A DNA stretch of 64,000 nt, taken from assembly GCF_031877795.1 (NCBI RefSeq), contig NC_133971.1, positions 22,501 through 86,500 of the forward strand, written 5' to 3'. Of this stretch, positions 12,735 to 23,749 are shown one piece after another. Every line of letters starts with the position of its first letter. Within the stretch, counting starts at the first letter, position 1. This DNA comes from Strix aluco (taxonomy: Eukaryota; Chordata; Aves; Strigiformes; Strigidae). The position numbers and the translations under genes were made by a program. The notes under the pieces were generated by a model that saw only the letters and a program-made list of their open reading frames with translations, was not told the origin of the DNA and did not search any database.

Positions 12735-13440
12735 TAGTGAGTGGACGAGGCAGAAGAGATGGAAAAAGACCAGTGCAAGGTAGGAAACTGGAGAATCAAG
12801 AAGAGATAGAAGGGACAGAGGAATCTACAAGACAGGTGAGGGACAGGGAGCCAGAAAGCAGGAGACTGCAGAAAAGAGAGGAACACAGAACAGGATGCTG
12901 GGTTAGAGAGCAAACAGCAGGAGACAATGACAGAGAGGTGGAGTACGACAAAGAACAGAGACAGAGAACAGGACAGAGAGGTGAAGTAATAAATAATTGA
13001 GACAGGGAGCTGCACAAAGGGTCAGAGAAAAGACGAGGTAAACAGGGAGGAGGAGAGGGACAACTAGATATAGAATGAGTGGGGTGGGCATCAGTGACCA
13101 AGGTAAACAGATAGAAAATGATGGGGGAGGAGACAGAGAGAGAGAGGAAGTCAGGGACATGGAGCAGCACAGACAGGCATGGAGAGGAAAAGAGCGCCAG
13201 GGAACAGGCCAGAGAAGTTGTGGGCAAAAAGAGACCGATGCAGATCAGGACAAAGAACTGGAAAAGGAAAAAACCAGCATTAGGCTACAGGAGAGAGACG
13301 GAGGGTGAAAGAAAGGAAGGAGAGGGAGCAGGACAAAGACATCTAGAGAAAAAGAAAAAGGGAGAGCTAGAAGAAGACAGAAGAAGAGGAAGCGGGAGCA
13401 GGAGAGAAGAAGGACACCAGAGGTAAAGGGAAGCAAAAAA

Positions 13441-14150
13441 ATCACAGCAGCGTGGGATAGAGAAGGGGCTGGGGGAGAGCCCAAAACGCACAAGAGGGGT
13501 AAGAGGGCCCTGAGGGTCCCGGAACTCACCACAGCTGTCGCTCTCAGCGCTGCCAGGAAAATTTGCCACTTCAGACCCTTCTTTCTCCTTCTCTCTTCCT
13601 GTTCTGTAGCTCCAGTTGCTTGGCTGTCCTCCACCTAGAAGAATACGTGGGTGTCTCTCAGCTCTTACAAGATGTGGCTTCCTGTACATGCAGCCTCGCT
13701 TGCTCGTGCACTACACGGCCGTACTGCACTCTGGGTGATGCATACAGACCCTGCAGTGCACGTCGGTGGTCTGGCTCTCTGCAGACTATGAAGAAGGATC
13801 CTTCCTCATCCAGAGAGGCAGGCTCTCTCTTCCTGCAGTGGGAGGCAGCTACTGCCCAGATGGCCTTGATTTTCTCCTTCTTCCCCTTTCTCGGACCTCT
13901 CCAGCTTCAGCCGTGGCAGCTCCTCTCCAGACATTTGAGCCTGGTTACCACTGAACCCTTGGCCTTTGATGCCAGGAGTCCCAAGGGGACATGGAGGGCA
14001 GAAAAGAGTGGAGACTGAAAAGAGGTGTGAGGCCAGAGGGCAAGTAAAGGGCAGAAACTTGTGGAGTGCCAAAAGGGGTGGGAGACAGAAAAGAGCTGGG
14101 TGGGCGACAAAGTGTCGTAAGTTCAAAGAGCACATAAAGGCCCAAATAAA
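13441..14150. other. Non-repetitive island with splice-like signals, no gene recognised
   Basis: This is the only stretch between 11.3 and 14.9 kb that is not obviously repetitive. On the plus strand there is a strong pyrimidine tract followed by CTGTAG near 13,608. On the minus strand there is a donor-like AGCTGTG/GTGAGTTC near 13,530. The reading frames next to these signals are short and match nothing I recognise. It may be a relic exon region or plain chance in CT-rich DNA. Confidence 0.35.
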
Positions 14151-14880
14151 GGGGGGACCAAAAAGCTGCAGGAGGCCAAAAACCCAAACCTATAAGCTAG
14201 TCATATAACCACTGTTCACAACTTCCCTCCAACACCACATGCTGACCCACTTTGTTACAGCGCTCCACTGACCACCTCTGTCACTCTTTGGTGCACATAC
14301 TGTCCCTCTGCATCTGAAAAAAATTTTTAAACAAGTCACATGGATGCTGAGTGATAGTTTAATGATTCCAGAGGTCTTGACTCCATTTAGGAACAACCTG
14401 CCACTAAAAAAACACAAAATCAAAACAACATTAAGCTCCACACAAGCAATCCTTAACACCTTTGAGATTCCATCTGTTCAACTACCACTTGAGCAGCTTT
14501 TCACAGATAGCTCCAGTCATCCTCTTGACATCCTTGCCTGCTGCTGGGGGCTGCTTGCTCTGAGGGGTACAGTCTGTAACTAAACAGTTCAGGCATATCA
14601 ACATTAACTATAGACGCTTACTGTTATTTCTTCCCCTAGCATTGCTATGCCCCTGGGCAGAGCAGTTCCAGCCCAAATATATGTGCAGACTGACATGGCA
14701 AAGAGTTAGATAAGAGAGCTCTGAAGAGCACAAAAAACTAAAATTGAAAGAGAGCTGAAGGGCTACAAGAGTGCTGTGGAATACAAGAAAGGACTCAGAG
14801 ACACATTTATAGAGACTAGAGGAATTAGGAAGGGGGCAGGATAAGAAAAGAAGGTTTGGAGACACAGTGAGGACCTTGGA
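14150..14880. repeat. Mosaic duplicate of pieces of the arrays at 4.9-5.4 kb and 8.3-8.5 kb
   Basis: Bases 14,180-14,700 match 4,920-5,440: CTTCCCTCCAACACCACA, then CTCTGCATCTGAAAAA, then GATTCCAGAGGTCT, then the GGGCAGAGCAGTTCCAGCCC block. Directly after, 14,700-14,880 match 8,337-8,500 (GAGAGCTCTGAAGAGCACAA through GGCAGGATAAGAAAAGAAGG). Two blocks that lie about 3 kb apart in the left array are therefore adjacent here. Confidence 0.8.
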
Positions 14881-15068
14881 GTCTGTCTCATCCCACGTGG
14901 TGGGTTATGAGGGGTGAATCTAACTCCCTGAGAGCCTGAATGCTGGTGGAAGAGCCGGTCTCTGCTCAGCAGAGCCACAGGGCAGCTAGAGTCACGACAA
15001 TGACTCAGAGGAACAATTATGCTGGTAACTTTATTAACTGACCACTTTAGTATGTGAATGGAGACAAT

Positions 15069-17786
15069 GTGAATGGCTACAAGCTCTTTAGGCGGGATAG
15101 ACAAGGAAGGAGAGGTAGTGGGGTGGCGCTGTATGTGAAGGACTTGTTATGATTGCTTTGAGTACAACTGTAGTGAAGACAGGGTGGAGTGTCTTTGTGT
15201 TAGAATCAGGGGAAAGGCCAACAAGGCAGATGTTGTAGTAGGAGTCTACTATAGGCCACCCACCCAGGACAGAGATGTGGATGAAATATTCTACAGGCAT
15301 TTAGGAGAAATCTCACGATCACTTGCCCTTGTTCTTGTGGGAGACTTTAACTTCCCAGACATCTGCTGGAAATGTAACACAGCAGAGCAGGACCAGTCCT
15401 GGAGATTCCTGGAAATGTGTGGCAGATAACTTCCTGACGCAGCTGGTGAGTGAACCGACCAGAGAAGGTGCTGTGCTGGATCTCCTCTTTGTGAACAGAG
15501 AAGGACTGGTGGATGATGTGGTGGTTGGAGGTCCACTAGGGCACACTGATCATGAAATAATAGAGTTCTCTATTCTTAGAGAGACCAGAAAAGGGGGAAG
15601 CAGAACTGCCATCCTGGACTTCCAAAGGGCTGACTTTGTCTTGTTTGGGCACCTGCTTGACAGGATCCCTTGTGAGATGGTCCTGAAGGGTATAGGGGTC
15701 CAGGAAGGCTGGGCACTCTTCAAGAAGGAAGTCTTTATGGCTCAGGAGCAGGCAGTCCCCAGGTGCTGTAAGAGAAGCCACTGACAGAGAAGACCACCCT
15801 GGCTAAACAGGGAGCTTTGGCTGCAACTCAGGGAAAAAAGGAGAGTTTACTGCTTTTGGAAGAAGGGGCTAGCCACTCACAGTGATTACAAAGATGCTGT
15901 GAGGCTATGCAGGGCAGAAATCAGGAAGTCTAAAGCCCATCTGGAAATTAATCTGGCTTCAGCAATCAAGGACAACAAGAAATGTTTCTATAAGTATGTG
16001 AGCAGCAAAAGAAAGAACAGGGAGAGCCTCCATCCCCTGCTAGACACAAGAGGAAACATGGTAACAAGTGATGAGGAAAAGGCTGAGGTGCTTAATGCCT
16101 TCCTTTGCCTCAGTCTTTAATAGCAAGACTAGCTGTATTGAGGGAATTCAGCCTCCTCAGCCAGAAGACAGAGACTGGGAGAATGACCCTCCCACATTCC
16201 AGGAGGAGATAGTTAGTGACCTACTGCATCACATAGACACACACAAGTCTATGGGACAGGATGGGATACACCCGAGGGTGCTGAAGGAACTGGCTGGGGT
16301 GCTTGCCAAGCCACTTTCCATCATTTACCAGCAGTCCTGGCTGACTGGGGAGGTCCCGATAGATTGGAAACTGGCCAGTGTGACACCCATATATAAGAAG
16401 GGTCAGAAGGATGATCCGGGAAATTACAGGCATGTCAGCTTGACTTTGGTGCTCAGGAAGCTGATGGAGCAGCTCATCTTGAGTACCATCACACAACACA
16501 TGCGGGACAACCAGATGATCAGGCCCAGTCAGCATGGGTTTATGAAAGGCAGGTCCTGCTTGACAAACCTGATGTCCTTCTACAACAGGGCGACCTGCTT
16601 ATGAGGGAAAGGCTGTGGATGTTGTTTACCCTGACTTTAGTAAGGCCTTTGACACCATTTCCCACAGTATTCTCCTGGCAAAACTAGCTGCTCGAGGCTT
16701 GGATGAGTGCATGCTTTGCTGGGTAAAAACTGGCTGGATGGCCAGGCCCAAAGAGTGGTGGTGAACGGAGTTAAATCCAATTGCCGGCCAGTCATGAGTG
16801 GTGTCCCCCAGGGCTCGGTTTTGGGGCCACTCCTGTTTAACATCTTTATTGATGATCTGGATGAGGGGATTGAGTGCACTCTCAGTAAATTTGCAGATGC
16901 CACCAAGTTGGGTGGGAGTGTTGATCTGCTCAAGGGTAGGGAGGCTCTGCAGAGAGATCTGGCCAGGCTGGAGCGATGGGCTAAAGCCAACTGTATGAGT
17001 TTCAATAAGGCCAAATGCCGGGTGCTGCACTTGGGCCACAACAACCCCCAGCAGTGCTTACAGGCTTGGGGAGGAGTGGCTGGAGAGCTGCCAGTCAGAG
17101 AGGGACCTGGGGAGGTTGATTGATAGCGGGATGAACATGAGCCAGCAGTGTGCCCAGGTGGCCAAGAAGGCCAATGGCATCCTGGCTTGTATCAGAAATA
17201 GCGTGGCCAGCAGGGACAGGGAAGGGATCTTACCCCTGTACTCAGCACTGGTGAGGCCACAGCGCAATGACTGGGTTCAGTTTTGGACTCCTCACTACAA
17301 AAAGGACATTGAATTACTCGAGCGTGTCCAAAGAAGGGCAACGAAGCTGGTGCAGGGTCTGAAGCACATGTCGTACGAGGAGTGGCTGAGGGAAGTGGAG
17401 GGGGTTAGTCTGAAGAAGAGGAGGCTGAGGGGAGGCCTCATTGCCCTCTACAACTACCTGAAAGGAGGTTGCAGAGAGCTGGGGATGAGTCTCTTCAACC
17501 AAGTAACAAGTGATAGGACAAGAGGTAATGGCCTCAAGTTGCGCCAGGGAAGGTTTAGACTAGATATTAGGAAGCATTTCTTTACAGAACGGATTGTTGG
17601 GTGTTGGAATGGGCTGCCCAGGGAGGTCGTGGAGTCCCCATCCCTGGAGGTTTTTAAGACTTGGGTTGACATAGCACTGAGGGATATGGTGTAGCTGGGA
17701 ACTGTCAATGTTGGGTTGATGGTTGGAATGGATGATCTTCAAGGTCTTTTCCAACCTAGACAATTCTGTGATTCTGTGATTCTGGC
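15069..17786 (+). mobile_element. CR1 LINE, 5'-truncated, ~2.7 kb, decayed
   Basis: This is a non-LTR retrotransposon of the CR1 family. In order it shows part of the endonuclease (NGYKLFRRDRQGRRGSG near 15,070 and a TDHEIIEFSI motif near 15,550) and then the reverse transcriptase. The RT part has GVLAKPLSIIYQQSW and PIYKKGQKDDPGNYR near 16,300-16,430, DFSKAFDTISH near 16,630, and [20 protein letters not shown] near 16,800. The C-terminal block has [20 protein letters not shown] and ends ALRDMV near 17,694. The RT catalytic box reads FADATKLGG, so the second Asp of FADD is lost. Coding lies in at least three frames with stops, for example at 15,429 and 16,602, so it is dead. The 3' end carries ATTCTGTG octamers (17,765-17,786). 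It lies inside the mosaic copy of the array: array text stops near 14,885 and resumes at 17,787. The 14,885-15,068 stretch is not assigned. Confidence 0.93.
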
Positions 17787-20400
17787 ATCAGAGGGCTAGG
17801 GAAGGAATAGAGGCAATGCTAGAAGAACGAGAGTACAGAATGACCTGCCTGGGTCACAGATATGGACTCAGGAAGTCCTCTGAGGGAATGAGAGTGGTGC
17901 GAGGTCTGCTACAAAGCTAAAGTCTGCTAAGCACAACCTCGAAGGCATTGAAAGGTATTGTGACAGAAGGGTCCTGATTGGGCCAAAGACACCAAAGAAG
18001 GCTCAGAGACACAAGGAAGAATTCTGGAGAGGATTTGAACAGAGTACAGATGTCCTTGGGAGGCCGGGGACCAAATGGAGACACCCTAGGTGATTTTAAG
18101 AGTGCTCTGAGGCACAAACAAACCCGAAGATGGGTTTCTGAGGGAATGAGACTTTGCAAGTCTGCTACAGAGCTAAAACCGAGCTGTGGTACACAAAGGT
18201 GGTCTTGGGAGGTGTTTTGCTGATTAGGGATACCAATTAAACTCAGACACCAGAGTGAAAAGAGCAGGCATATTTTACTAGAAATAACTAAATAATATAA
18301 CAGAATAATACAAAAAACATACAGTAAGAAAAGACAGAACAGTGCACTTAAACAAATAGGAAAATACAGGGTAATGCATCAAATCATTACTACCTGGGAG
18401 AGAGAATAGTGATTAAGAAAGATACATCCCCATTTTCATACGTTACCATCATCCAGACCCGCAGTCACTGGGGAGCCCCGGTTACAGCGAGGATTTGTTG
18501 AGCCTGTCCCAGCAAGTGGGAAATGCTACGTGGTGCATCCACCAGTAGCTGAGGCATCCAAAGTCACTGTGAGTGGGTCCAGCCTTATATACCCAAAAAT
18601 CAGCAAGCCAGAATAGCTGACACCTTTGTTTTAAGCAGAAATATCTGTTTTCAATCTCACATTAGGTTCCCCCAGAGCCTGGTCAGAGCTCAAGGGAGAA
18701 GCTAAGGGAGTTCTTCTGCTTATCTAATTGGATTAGACACAAGGTCTCACATCAGACCACAGTGCCAGACAATGGTCTCCATGACCCTGTTATTTTATCC
18801 ACACACAAAGAAAGATAAAGATAGATTCAAGATAGCTACATCCTGCATACATATTTCACAAATGATTACATACTGAGTTAGCAGCTTTGACTCAGGGCCT
18901 GTTGCTCAGGCTTCAACACTTTCACCTTTTACATCAGAGTAGGTGGTTTCTTATAACTTAGTATAATACCCATTAGCACAATGGTTATCAGTTATAAAAT
19001 ATACAGGATTCATCTATAGGTCAACTCTGGCTTGGGCCAGTTGTCCAAGCCTTAGCACTTTAGGAGGCACGGTGACTGGGAGCACAAGGGTCATGAAAGG
19101 CTTAGAGGGATAAGAGAGATCTAAAGGCAGGCAAAGTGCTACTAAAATGCAGTGGAGCACAAGGAAGGTCTCAAGAGGGATCCTAAATGGCATAGAGAAG
19201 AAAAAGAATGCTCATTTTTGGGAACAGAGATCTTAGAAGAGGTGCAATTGTGAGAAAATGAGCCCAAAGGGGGCTTATGGGGCTAAAAGTGTGCTGCAAG
19301 GAACATCTAAGACCTCAGGAGGCATCATGACAGTAGCAGAGGGACAGACAAAAGAACACTTGAGGACATGATGAAGTCATCCAGAGGGGATTTTAACAAA
19401 CTAGAGATGTCCTCAGGGGACCAGAGACTGAACAGAGGTATCCTAGCTAGCATAGAGGACGAGTGTTTTGGAGATGAAAGGTGGCATCAGGAAAGGTTCT
19501 CTGGGAGTGAGAAGGGTGTGAAGTGCACTAAAGAGCCAAAAGAGGGCTGTGGCAGGAGAAGGGTGATGGGAGTGAAAGGGAAAGATGGCCCCAGGACACA
19601 ATGCAAAACTCAAGGTGACCCAGCAATGTACAGATCTCCTCAGGGGATAGGCAACTGCATGGAGACATCTGAGATGGCAGTGAATAAGGTAAGATTGCTC
19701 TCGGGCACAGAGAAAACCTGAGGAAGGGTTCTGTCTGAATAAAAGAGATACAAAGAGGGCTGCAGAGCTAGAAGAGTGCTGTGGAACAAGGACAGTCTCA
19801 GAGGTATTGTGACAGGAACGAGGGCTCCAGGGAGCCGGGTGGGGGTGGGAAGGTGGACATAGAGACAAACAAAGGATTGCTGGCACAAAGAGGTACTTGG
19901 GAGGGGATCTGAACAGGATACAGGTGTCCTCAGGGGACTGGGGACTGAATGGAAGCGTTGGGGGACATGGCGGAGTGGAAGATAAGAGTGCTCTGGGGCA
20001 CTGAGGAAGAGCTGTCTCTGAATAAGAAAGATACAAAGCCTACTGCAGAACTGAAGGATGGCCATGGAACACAAGGATGCTCGCAGGAATCATCATGACA
20101 GAAATAGAGGGGTGCTTAGAGTGACCGAAGAAGACTCGAGGGCACAAAGGTACTCAGGAGGGAAATCAAACAGATGTCATGAGGGAGACACTGACCTATT
20201 GGAGTCAAGTAAGATGGAGGTGAGGACAAAAAGACTGCTCTGAGGAAGAGGAGATGTTCTGATGAACTGAGAGGGGCACAAATTACACTGCAGAGATAAA
20301 AGTGTGATGAGAAGCCCCTCTAAAGCCTCAGGATTAACCAAGAGAAGAGAAAAAAAAAAGACACAAATCAAAATTCAAAAGCTACAGAGTATGTGACAAA
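17787..20400. repeat. Second copy of the ~250-bp unit array (interrupted)
   Basis: From 17,787 the sequence follows 9,030 onward closely: GGTCACAGATATGGACTCA, then GGGCCAAAGACACCAAAGAA, then CAGATGTCCTTGGGAGGCC. It continues after an inserted LTR (18,213-19,062) with 9,465 onward, including CAGAGGTATCCTAGCTAGCA at 19,432, which is also at 9,822. The parallel with the left array weakens after about 19,600, although further signature units occur near 19,920 and 20,165. Long chance frames on both strands come from this repeat. Confidence 0.8.
18213..19062 (-). mobile_element. Probable LTR inserted in the array (~850 bp)
   Basis: Comparison with the undisturbed copy at 9,450-9,480 shows that this block is an insertion: array text stops at GGAGG (18,208-18,212) and resumes at GGAGG (19,063-19,067), a candidate 5-bp target duplication. 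On the minus strand it has a TATA box (GTATATAAGG near 18,590) and ends CAGCAAAACA, which suits an LTR in minus orientation. The minus 5' border could be at TGCTAAGG (19,057) rather than 19,062. No retroviral genes are attached. It is younger than the duplication that made this array copy. Confidence 0.55.
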
Positions 20401-20620
20401 CAAGAAAGAATTTTAAAATAGGGGTAGACAGCTTGATAAAAGTAGACAGAAAGCAAATTTAGAAAGTAAAAGGGCACAAAGCAGAGGAGAAGAAAATGTA
20501 AAATAGGGACAGAAAACTAGATCAAAGTCGATATAGAAAAGAAATTGAAAAATGAAGTCACTGGGGGGTGGGGTGGGGTGTGTGTGTTAAAAAATAGGGA
20601 CAAAAATCTAAATAAATTGA
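20401..20620. repeat. Purine-rich short repeats
   Basis: A unit near ATAGGGGTAGACAGCTTGAT is repeated with changes (20,420; 20,503; 20,597), together with AAAGTAGACAGAAAG-like text. A short GGGGTGGGGTGGGGTGTGTG run lies at 20,562-20,588. This is the ragged right end of the array. Confidence 0.5.
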
Positions 20621-21046
20621 TGTCATGGTTTAATCCCAGGGGGCAACTAGGCTCCACACAGTCGCTTGCTCAGTCCCCTTACAGTTGGATGACAGAGAGA
20701 ACCAGAAGAGTGAAAGCGAGAAAATTCATGGGTTGAGATAAAGACAGTTTAATAGGTAAAAGCAAAAGCCATGTGCACAAGCAGAGCAAAACAAGGAATT
20801 CGTTCACTACTTCCCATCAGCAGGCAGGCGTTCAGCCATCTCCAGGAAAGCCGGGCTCCAGCACATGTAACGGTGACTTGGGAAGACAAATGCCATAACT
20901 CCAAATGTTCCCGCCTTCCTCTTTCTTCCCCCAGCTTTTATTACTGAGCATCATGTCATATGGTCTGGGACATCTCTGGTCTGTTGGGGTCAGCTGTCCC
21001 GGCTGTGTGCCCTGCCAGCTCCTTGTGCACTCCCAGCCCCCTCGCC
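20621..21046 (+). mobile_element. ERV LTR, 3'-truncated (family A)
   Basis: The segment starts TGTCATGGTTTAATCCC and is collinear with the LTR at 23,112. Shared text includes TTGAGATAAAGACAGTTTAAT, CCCATCAGCAGGCAGGCGTT and TCATATGGTCTGGGACATC. It stops at CCCTCGCCA, where a CR1 fragment begins, so its right part is missing. This is a bird ERV LTR, likely class III (ERVL-like) because a relative in this window (34,958) has a 5-bp target duplication. It is a fossil. Confidence 0.75.
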
Positions 21047-21328
21047 ACAGGCAGGGACACCTTCCACTAGCTCAGGTTGCCCAAAGCCCCGTCCAACCTG
21101 GCCTTGAACCCTTCCAGGGAGGGGGCAGCCACACCTTCTCTGGGCAACCTGTGCCAGGGCCTCACCACCCTCACAGGGAACAATTTCTGCCTTAGATCTC
21201 ACCTAAATCTCCCCTCTCTCAGTTTAAAACTGTTACCCCTTGTCCTATCCCTACACTTCTGATAGAGTGCCTCCCCATCTTTCCTGTAGCCCCTTTAAGT
21301 ACTGGAAGGCCACTATAAGGTCTCTTCA
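21047..21328 (-). mobile_element. CR1 LINE 3' fragment
   Basis: Read on the minus strand this is the C-terminal/3' part of CR1. The plus-strand text has CAGGCAGGGACACCTTCCAC, CAACCTGGCCTTGAACC, GGGCAACCTGTGCCAGGGCC and TAAGGTCTCTTCA, all standard CR1 reverse-complement phrases. It lacks the terminal octamers. It is wedged between two LTRs. Confidence 0.85.
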
Positions 21329-21965
21329 TGTTGTCCCACAAGTGGGATCATTTTCTTGGTGTACAATACAGAGCAGAGGTATTTTATTTATTTCATGTTT
21401 GCACAAAAATGGGTGCTAGGTGGTAATTCCACAAAGCTAGCACCCTGCACGGAAGAACTTCAGTGTATTTATACACGTCAGACTACACAAATACACATTT
21501 ACTGTAATGACCATTGGGTAGTTTCTTATCACTTTGACCCTCATTGGTTAACAACATGCCCCGTCTCAATTTAAAGTTATAGTGTCTTTTTCTTATTCTG
21601 TGCAAACTCAAACAGTAAAGGGGGAGGCAAGTCTTTTTGGTGTTAAATTGAGTTGGTGGGTGCGATCTCCCACTGCTGTCTTCACCTTTCCTCCAGTTAC
21701 CATAGATTTTTGCTGACTTTCTGTTTCTTTGGCAATTACTCAGCTTTCAGCACTTACGGGGCAGGATGTTCCCTTTTTATCAGTCTTTTAGTTTCTCTTC
21801 AAGGACATAGTCATTAGTAAGGTCTGCATTGTTCACACAAAGTAATCAGGCTTACATAGTAAAGTCATGACTCCCTGTCCTTCTTAGAGGATTTAAATGT
21901 GGTATATCTAATTCTAACTTGAATAGTGTCACTATAACCTAGGCACTTATTCAAACATACAGTTT
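21329..21965 (-). mobile_element. ERV fragment: LTR (21,329-21,839) plus internal flank (family B)
   Basis: The LTR is the reverse complement of the one at 29,916-30,440: it begins TGTTGTCCCACAAG on the plus strand and ends GTTCACACA at 21,839. It carries AATAAA and TATA motifs in minus orientation and TTCCACAAAGCTAGCACCCTGC. Beyond it, bases 21,880-21,955 match the sequence just left of the 29,916 LTR (TGAATAGTGTCACTATAACC versus its complement). The internal flank therefore belongs to the same element. Fossil; only one end of a provirus is left. Confidence 0.75.
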
Positions 21966-22404
21966 TACACAGGTAACATACCAAGCACCTTAAGTAACAC
22001 CTAAGCAGCTTGAACAACAATAAACGACAAAAGGAAACACTTCAAACGAGGTATGAGAAAGACAAATGACTCCACACAGACAACACAAAAGTTCTCCTCC
22101 TGAGAGGATTATGCAGGTGAGAGAAGGCCCTTTCTTTCTCTGAGAACTCAGGAGGACATCTGGGCTGACAATGTCCTCAGGGTGCCAGGGACTAAATAGA
22201 TGCATCCTTTAAGATCAGTAACTCTTTGTTGTATTATATATAGTATGTAATGGCTAGGAATGTATGTTTAGAAGATAAAATAACTGATCATATCTGAAGC
22301 CATGGTTAGTGCACAGACGGCAAATAATTACCCATTTCTTTTCACATCATAATTGTGGCTAGATGGCATACATCACCAAAGTAAATAAAAAGCTTGCTTC
22401 AAGG
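21966..22404. other. Junction sequence with one stray array unit
   Basis: A piece of the ~250-bp unit is recognisable at 22,150-22,205 (GACAATGTCCTCAGGGTGCC then GGGACTAAATAGATGCATCC). This shows that the array once extended to here. The remainder is AT-rich and unassigned. Confidence 0.5.
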
Positions 22405-22520
22405 CCTGAACCCTAACAACCTGAAGCCAAACCTAAGCTTGAAACCAAACTTCTAACCCTAATGGTGCCCTGCAACATGAGCCTAAACCCAACCCCTAAC
22501 CTTAATGACCCTAACCCTAA
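22405..22520 (+). repeat. Degenerate telomere-like (CCCTAA) motifs
   Basis: AACCCTAA-type hexamers cluster here: GAACCCTAACAACC near 22,408, TCTAACCCTAATGG near 22,452, and CCCCTAACCTTAATGACCCTAA continuing to CCCTAAG near 22,490-22,522. They are imperfect and spaced by other sequence, so this is not a functional telomere. Confidence 0.6.
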
Positions 22521-22523
22521 GAA

Positions 22524-23075
22524 CCTGGGGCTATCTGGACAGCAGCAGGGCCCCACCTGGACTCCACAAAAGCTTGGTAAAGGGCCTGGGGCACTTGGAA
22601 GGACAGCAGGATACTCTCTGGGCATTGTCAAAGGCCCCAGGGCACTCTGGAGGACAGCAGGGCCCCTTACAGGTCCCAGCAAATGGGCCAGCAAAGTCCC
22701 TGGGGCTCTCTGGAGGGCAGCAGGGCCCCTCACCAGTGCCAGCAAAGCCCACTGAAGGCCTCAGGGCACTTTGGAGAGAAGCAGGGCCCCACCAGAGCAC
22801 CAGCAAAGCTTGGCCAAGACCCTGGGGCTCTCCAGAGGACAGCCGGGCCCTGCCTGTAACCTAGAAAAGGCCCCATGGAACTCTAGAGGAAACCAGAGCT
22901 CTGCTTGGGCCCTGGCAAAGCCTGACAAAAGACCCAGAGAAATCTGGAGGGCAGCAGGACCCCACCCAGGTGTCTACAAACCAGACAAATGCAACAGGGC
23001 ACTCTGAAGAGCAGCGGGCCCCTTTGTGTGCCTTGGCAAAGGTGGCTAAGACCATGGGGTACTCTTCAGCAGCTT
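22524..23075 (+). repeat. ~60-bp minisatellite, about nine units
   Basis: Units of 50-66 bases follow the pattern CCTGGGGCTCTCTGGAGGAC, AGCAGGGCCCCACC, then CCAGCAAAGCTTGGCAAAGG. Unit starts lie near 22,524, 22,583, 22,631, 22,697, 22,757, 22,819, 22,870, 22,932 and 22,992. Both strands give open frames of about 100 codons only because of the repeat. Confidence 0.85.
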
Positions 23076-23111
23076 AAATGCAGGGGCAGCAGTGGGTTCA
23101 AGGTGCTCCAC

Positions 23112-23699
23112 TGTTGTGGTTTAACCCCGGCCAGTAGCTAAGCACCACATAGCCCCTCGCTTGCTCTCCCCCTGAGGGATGTGGGAGAGAATTGGTACAG
23201 TAAAAGTAAGAAAACTTGTGTGTTGAGATAAAGACAGTTTAATATGTAAAGCAAAAGCCAGATAAGCAAACAAAGCAAAATAAGGAATTCATTCACTATT
23301 TCCCATCAGCAGGCAGGTATTTAGGGCCATTTCCAGCAAAGCAGGGCTCCATCATGTGTACTGGGTACTTGAGAATACAAACGTCTCCAGACATCCCACC
23401 CTTCCTTCTTCTACCCCCCGGTTTTATATGCTGAGCATGATGCCATATGGTCTGGAATATCCCTTTGGTCAGTTGGGGTCATCTGTCCCGGCTGCATCCC
23501 CTCCCACCTCCTTGTACACCCCCAGCCTACTCGCTGGTGGGGTGGTGTGAGAAGCAGAAAAGGCCTTGACTCTGTGTAAGCACTGCTCAGCAGTGATGAA
23601 ACCATCCCTGTATTAACACTGTTTTCAGCACAAATGCAAAACACAGCCCCATACACTCTACTATGAATAAAATTAAATCTGTCCCAGCCAAAACCAGCA
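23112..23699 (+). mobile_element. ERV LTR, near full length (family A)
   Basis: It starts TGTTGTGGTTTAACCCCGGCC and ends near CCCAGCCAAAACCAGCAC, the typical ends of a widespread bird LTR family. It shares TTGAGATAAAGACAGTTTAAT and CCATATGGTCTGGAATATCC with the copies at 20,621 and 42,395. A polyadenylation-like AATAAAATTAAA lies near 23,667. No internal genes are attached, so it is probably a solo LTR. The target duplication is not clear. Fossil. Confidence 0.8.
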
Positions 23700-23749
23700 C
23701 GTCTGCACATCTTTTCCTGGCGCGTGACCGATGCGTGTGCGGACAGTCC

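Larger units (their letters stand above)
11270..13440. repeat. GA-rich short-period repeat tract
   Basis: A loose motif close to GACAGGGAGCAGGACAGAGG is repeated with a period of roughly 25-50 bases over most of this stretch. It is densest at 11,870-12,300 and 12,770-13,440. It is broken by a non-GA block at 11,400-11,710 and by an LTR at 12,336-12,734. Related purine-rich text lies at 10,080-10,330 and 20,380-20,540. The pyrimidine-rich minus strand yields long low-complexity frames rich in Ser, Leu and Pro, which I do not call as genes. Confidence 0.75.

Noticed and set aside
12796-13689. Several minus-strand frames of 85-143 codons rich in Ser, Leu and Pro
   Set aside because: They are translations of the pyrimidine-rich complement of the GA repeat and shift frame with the repeat.
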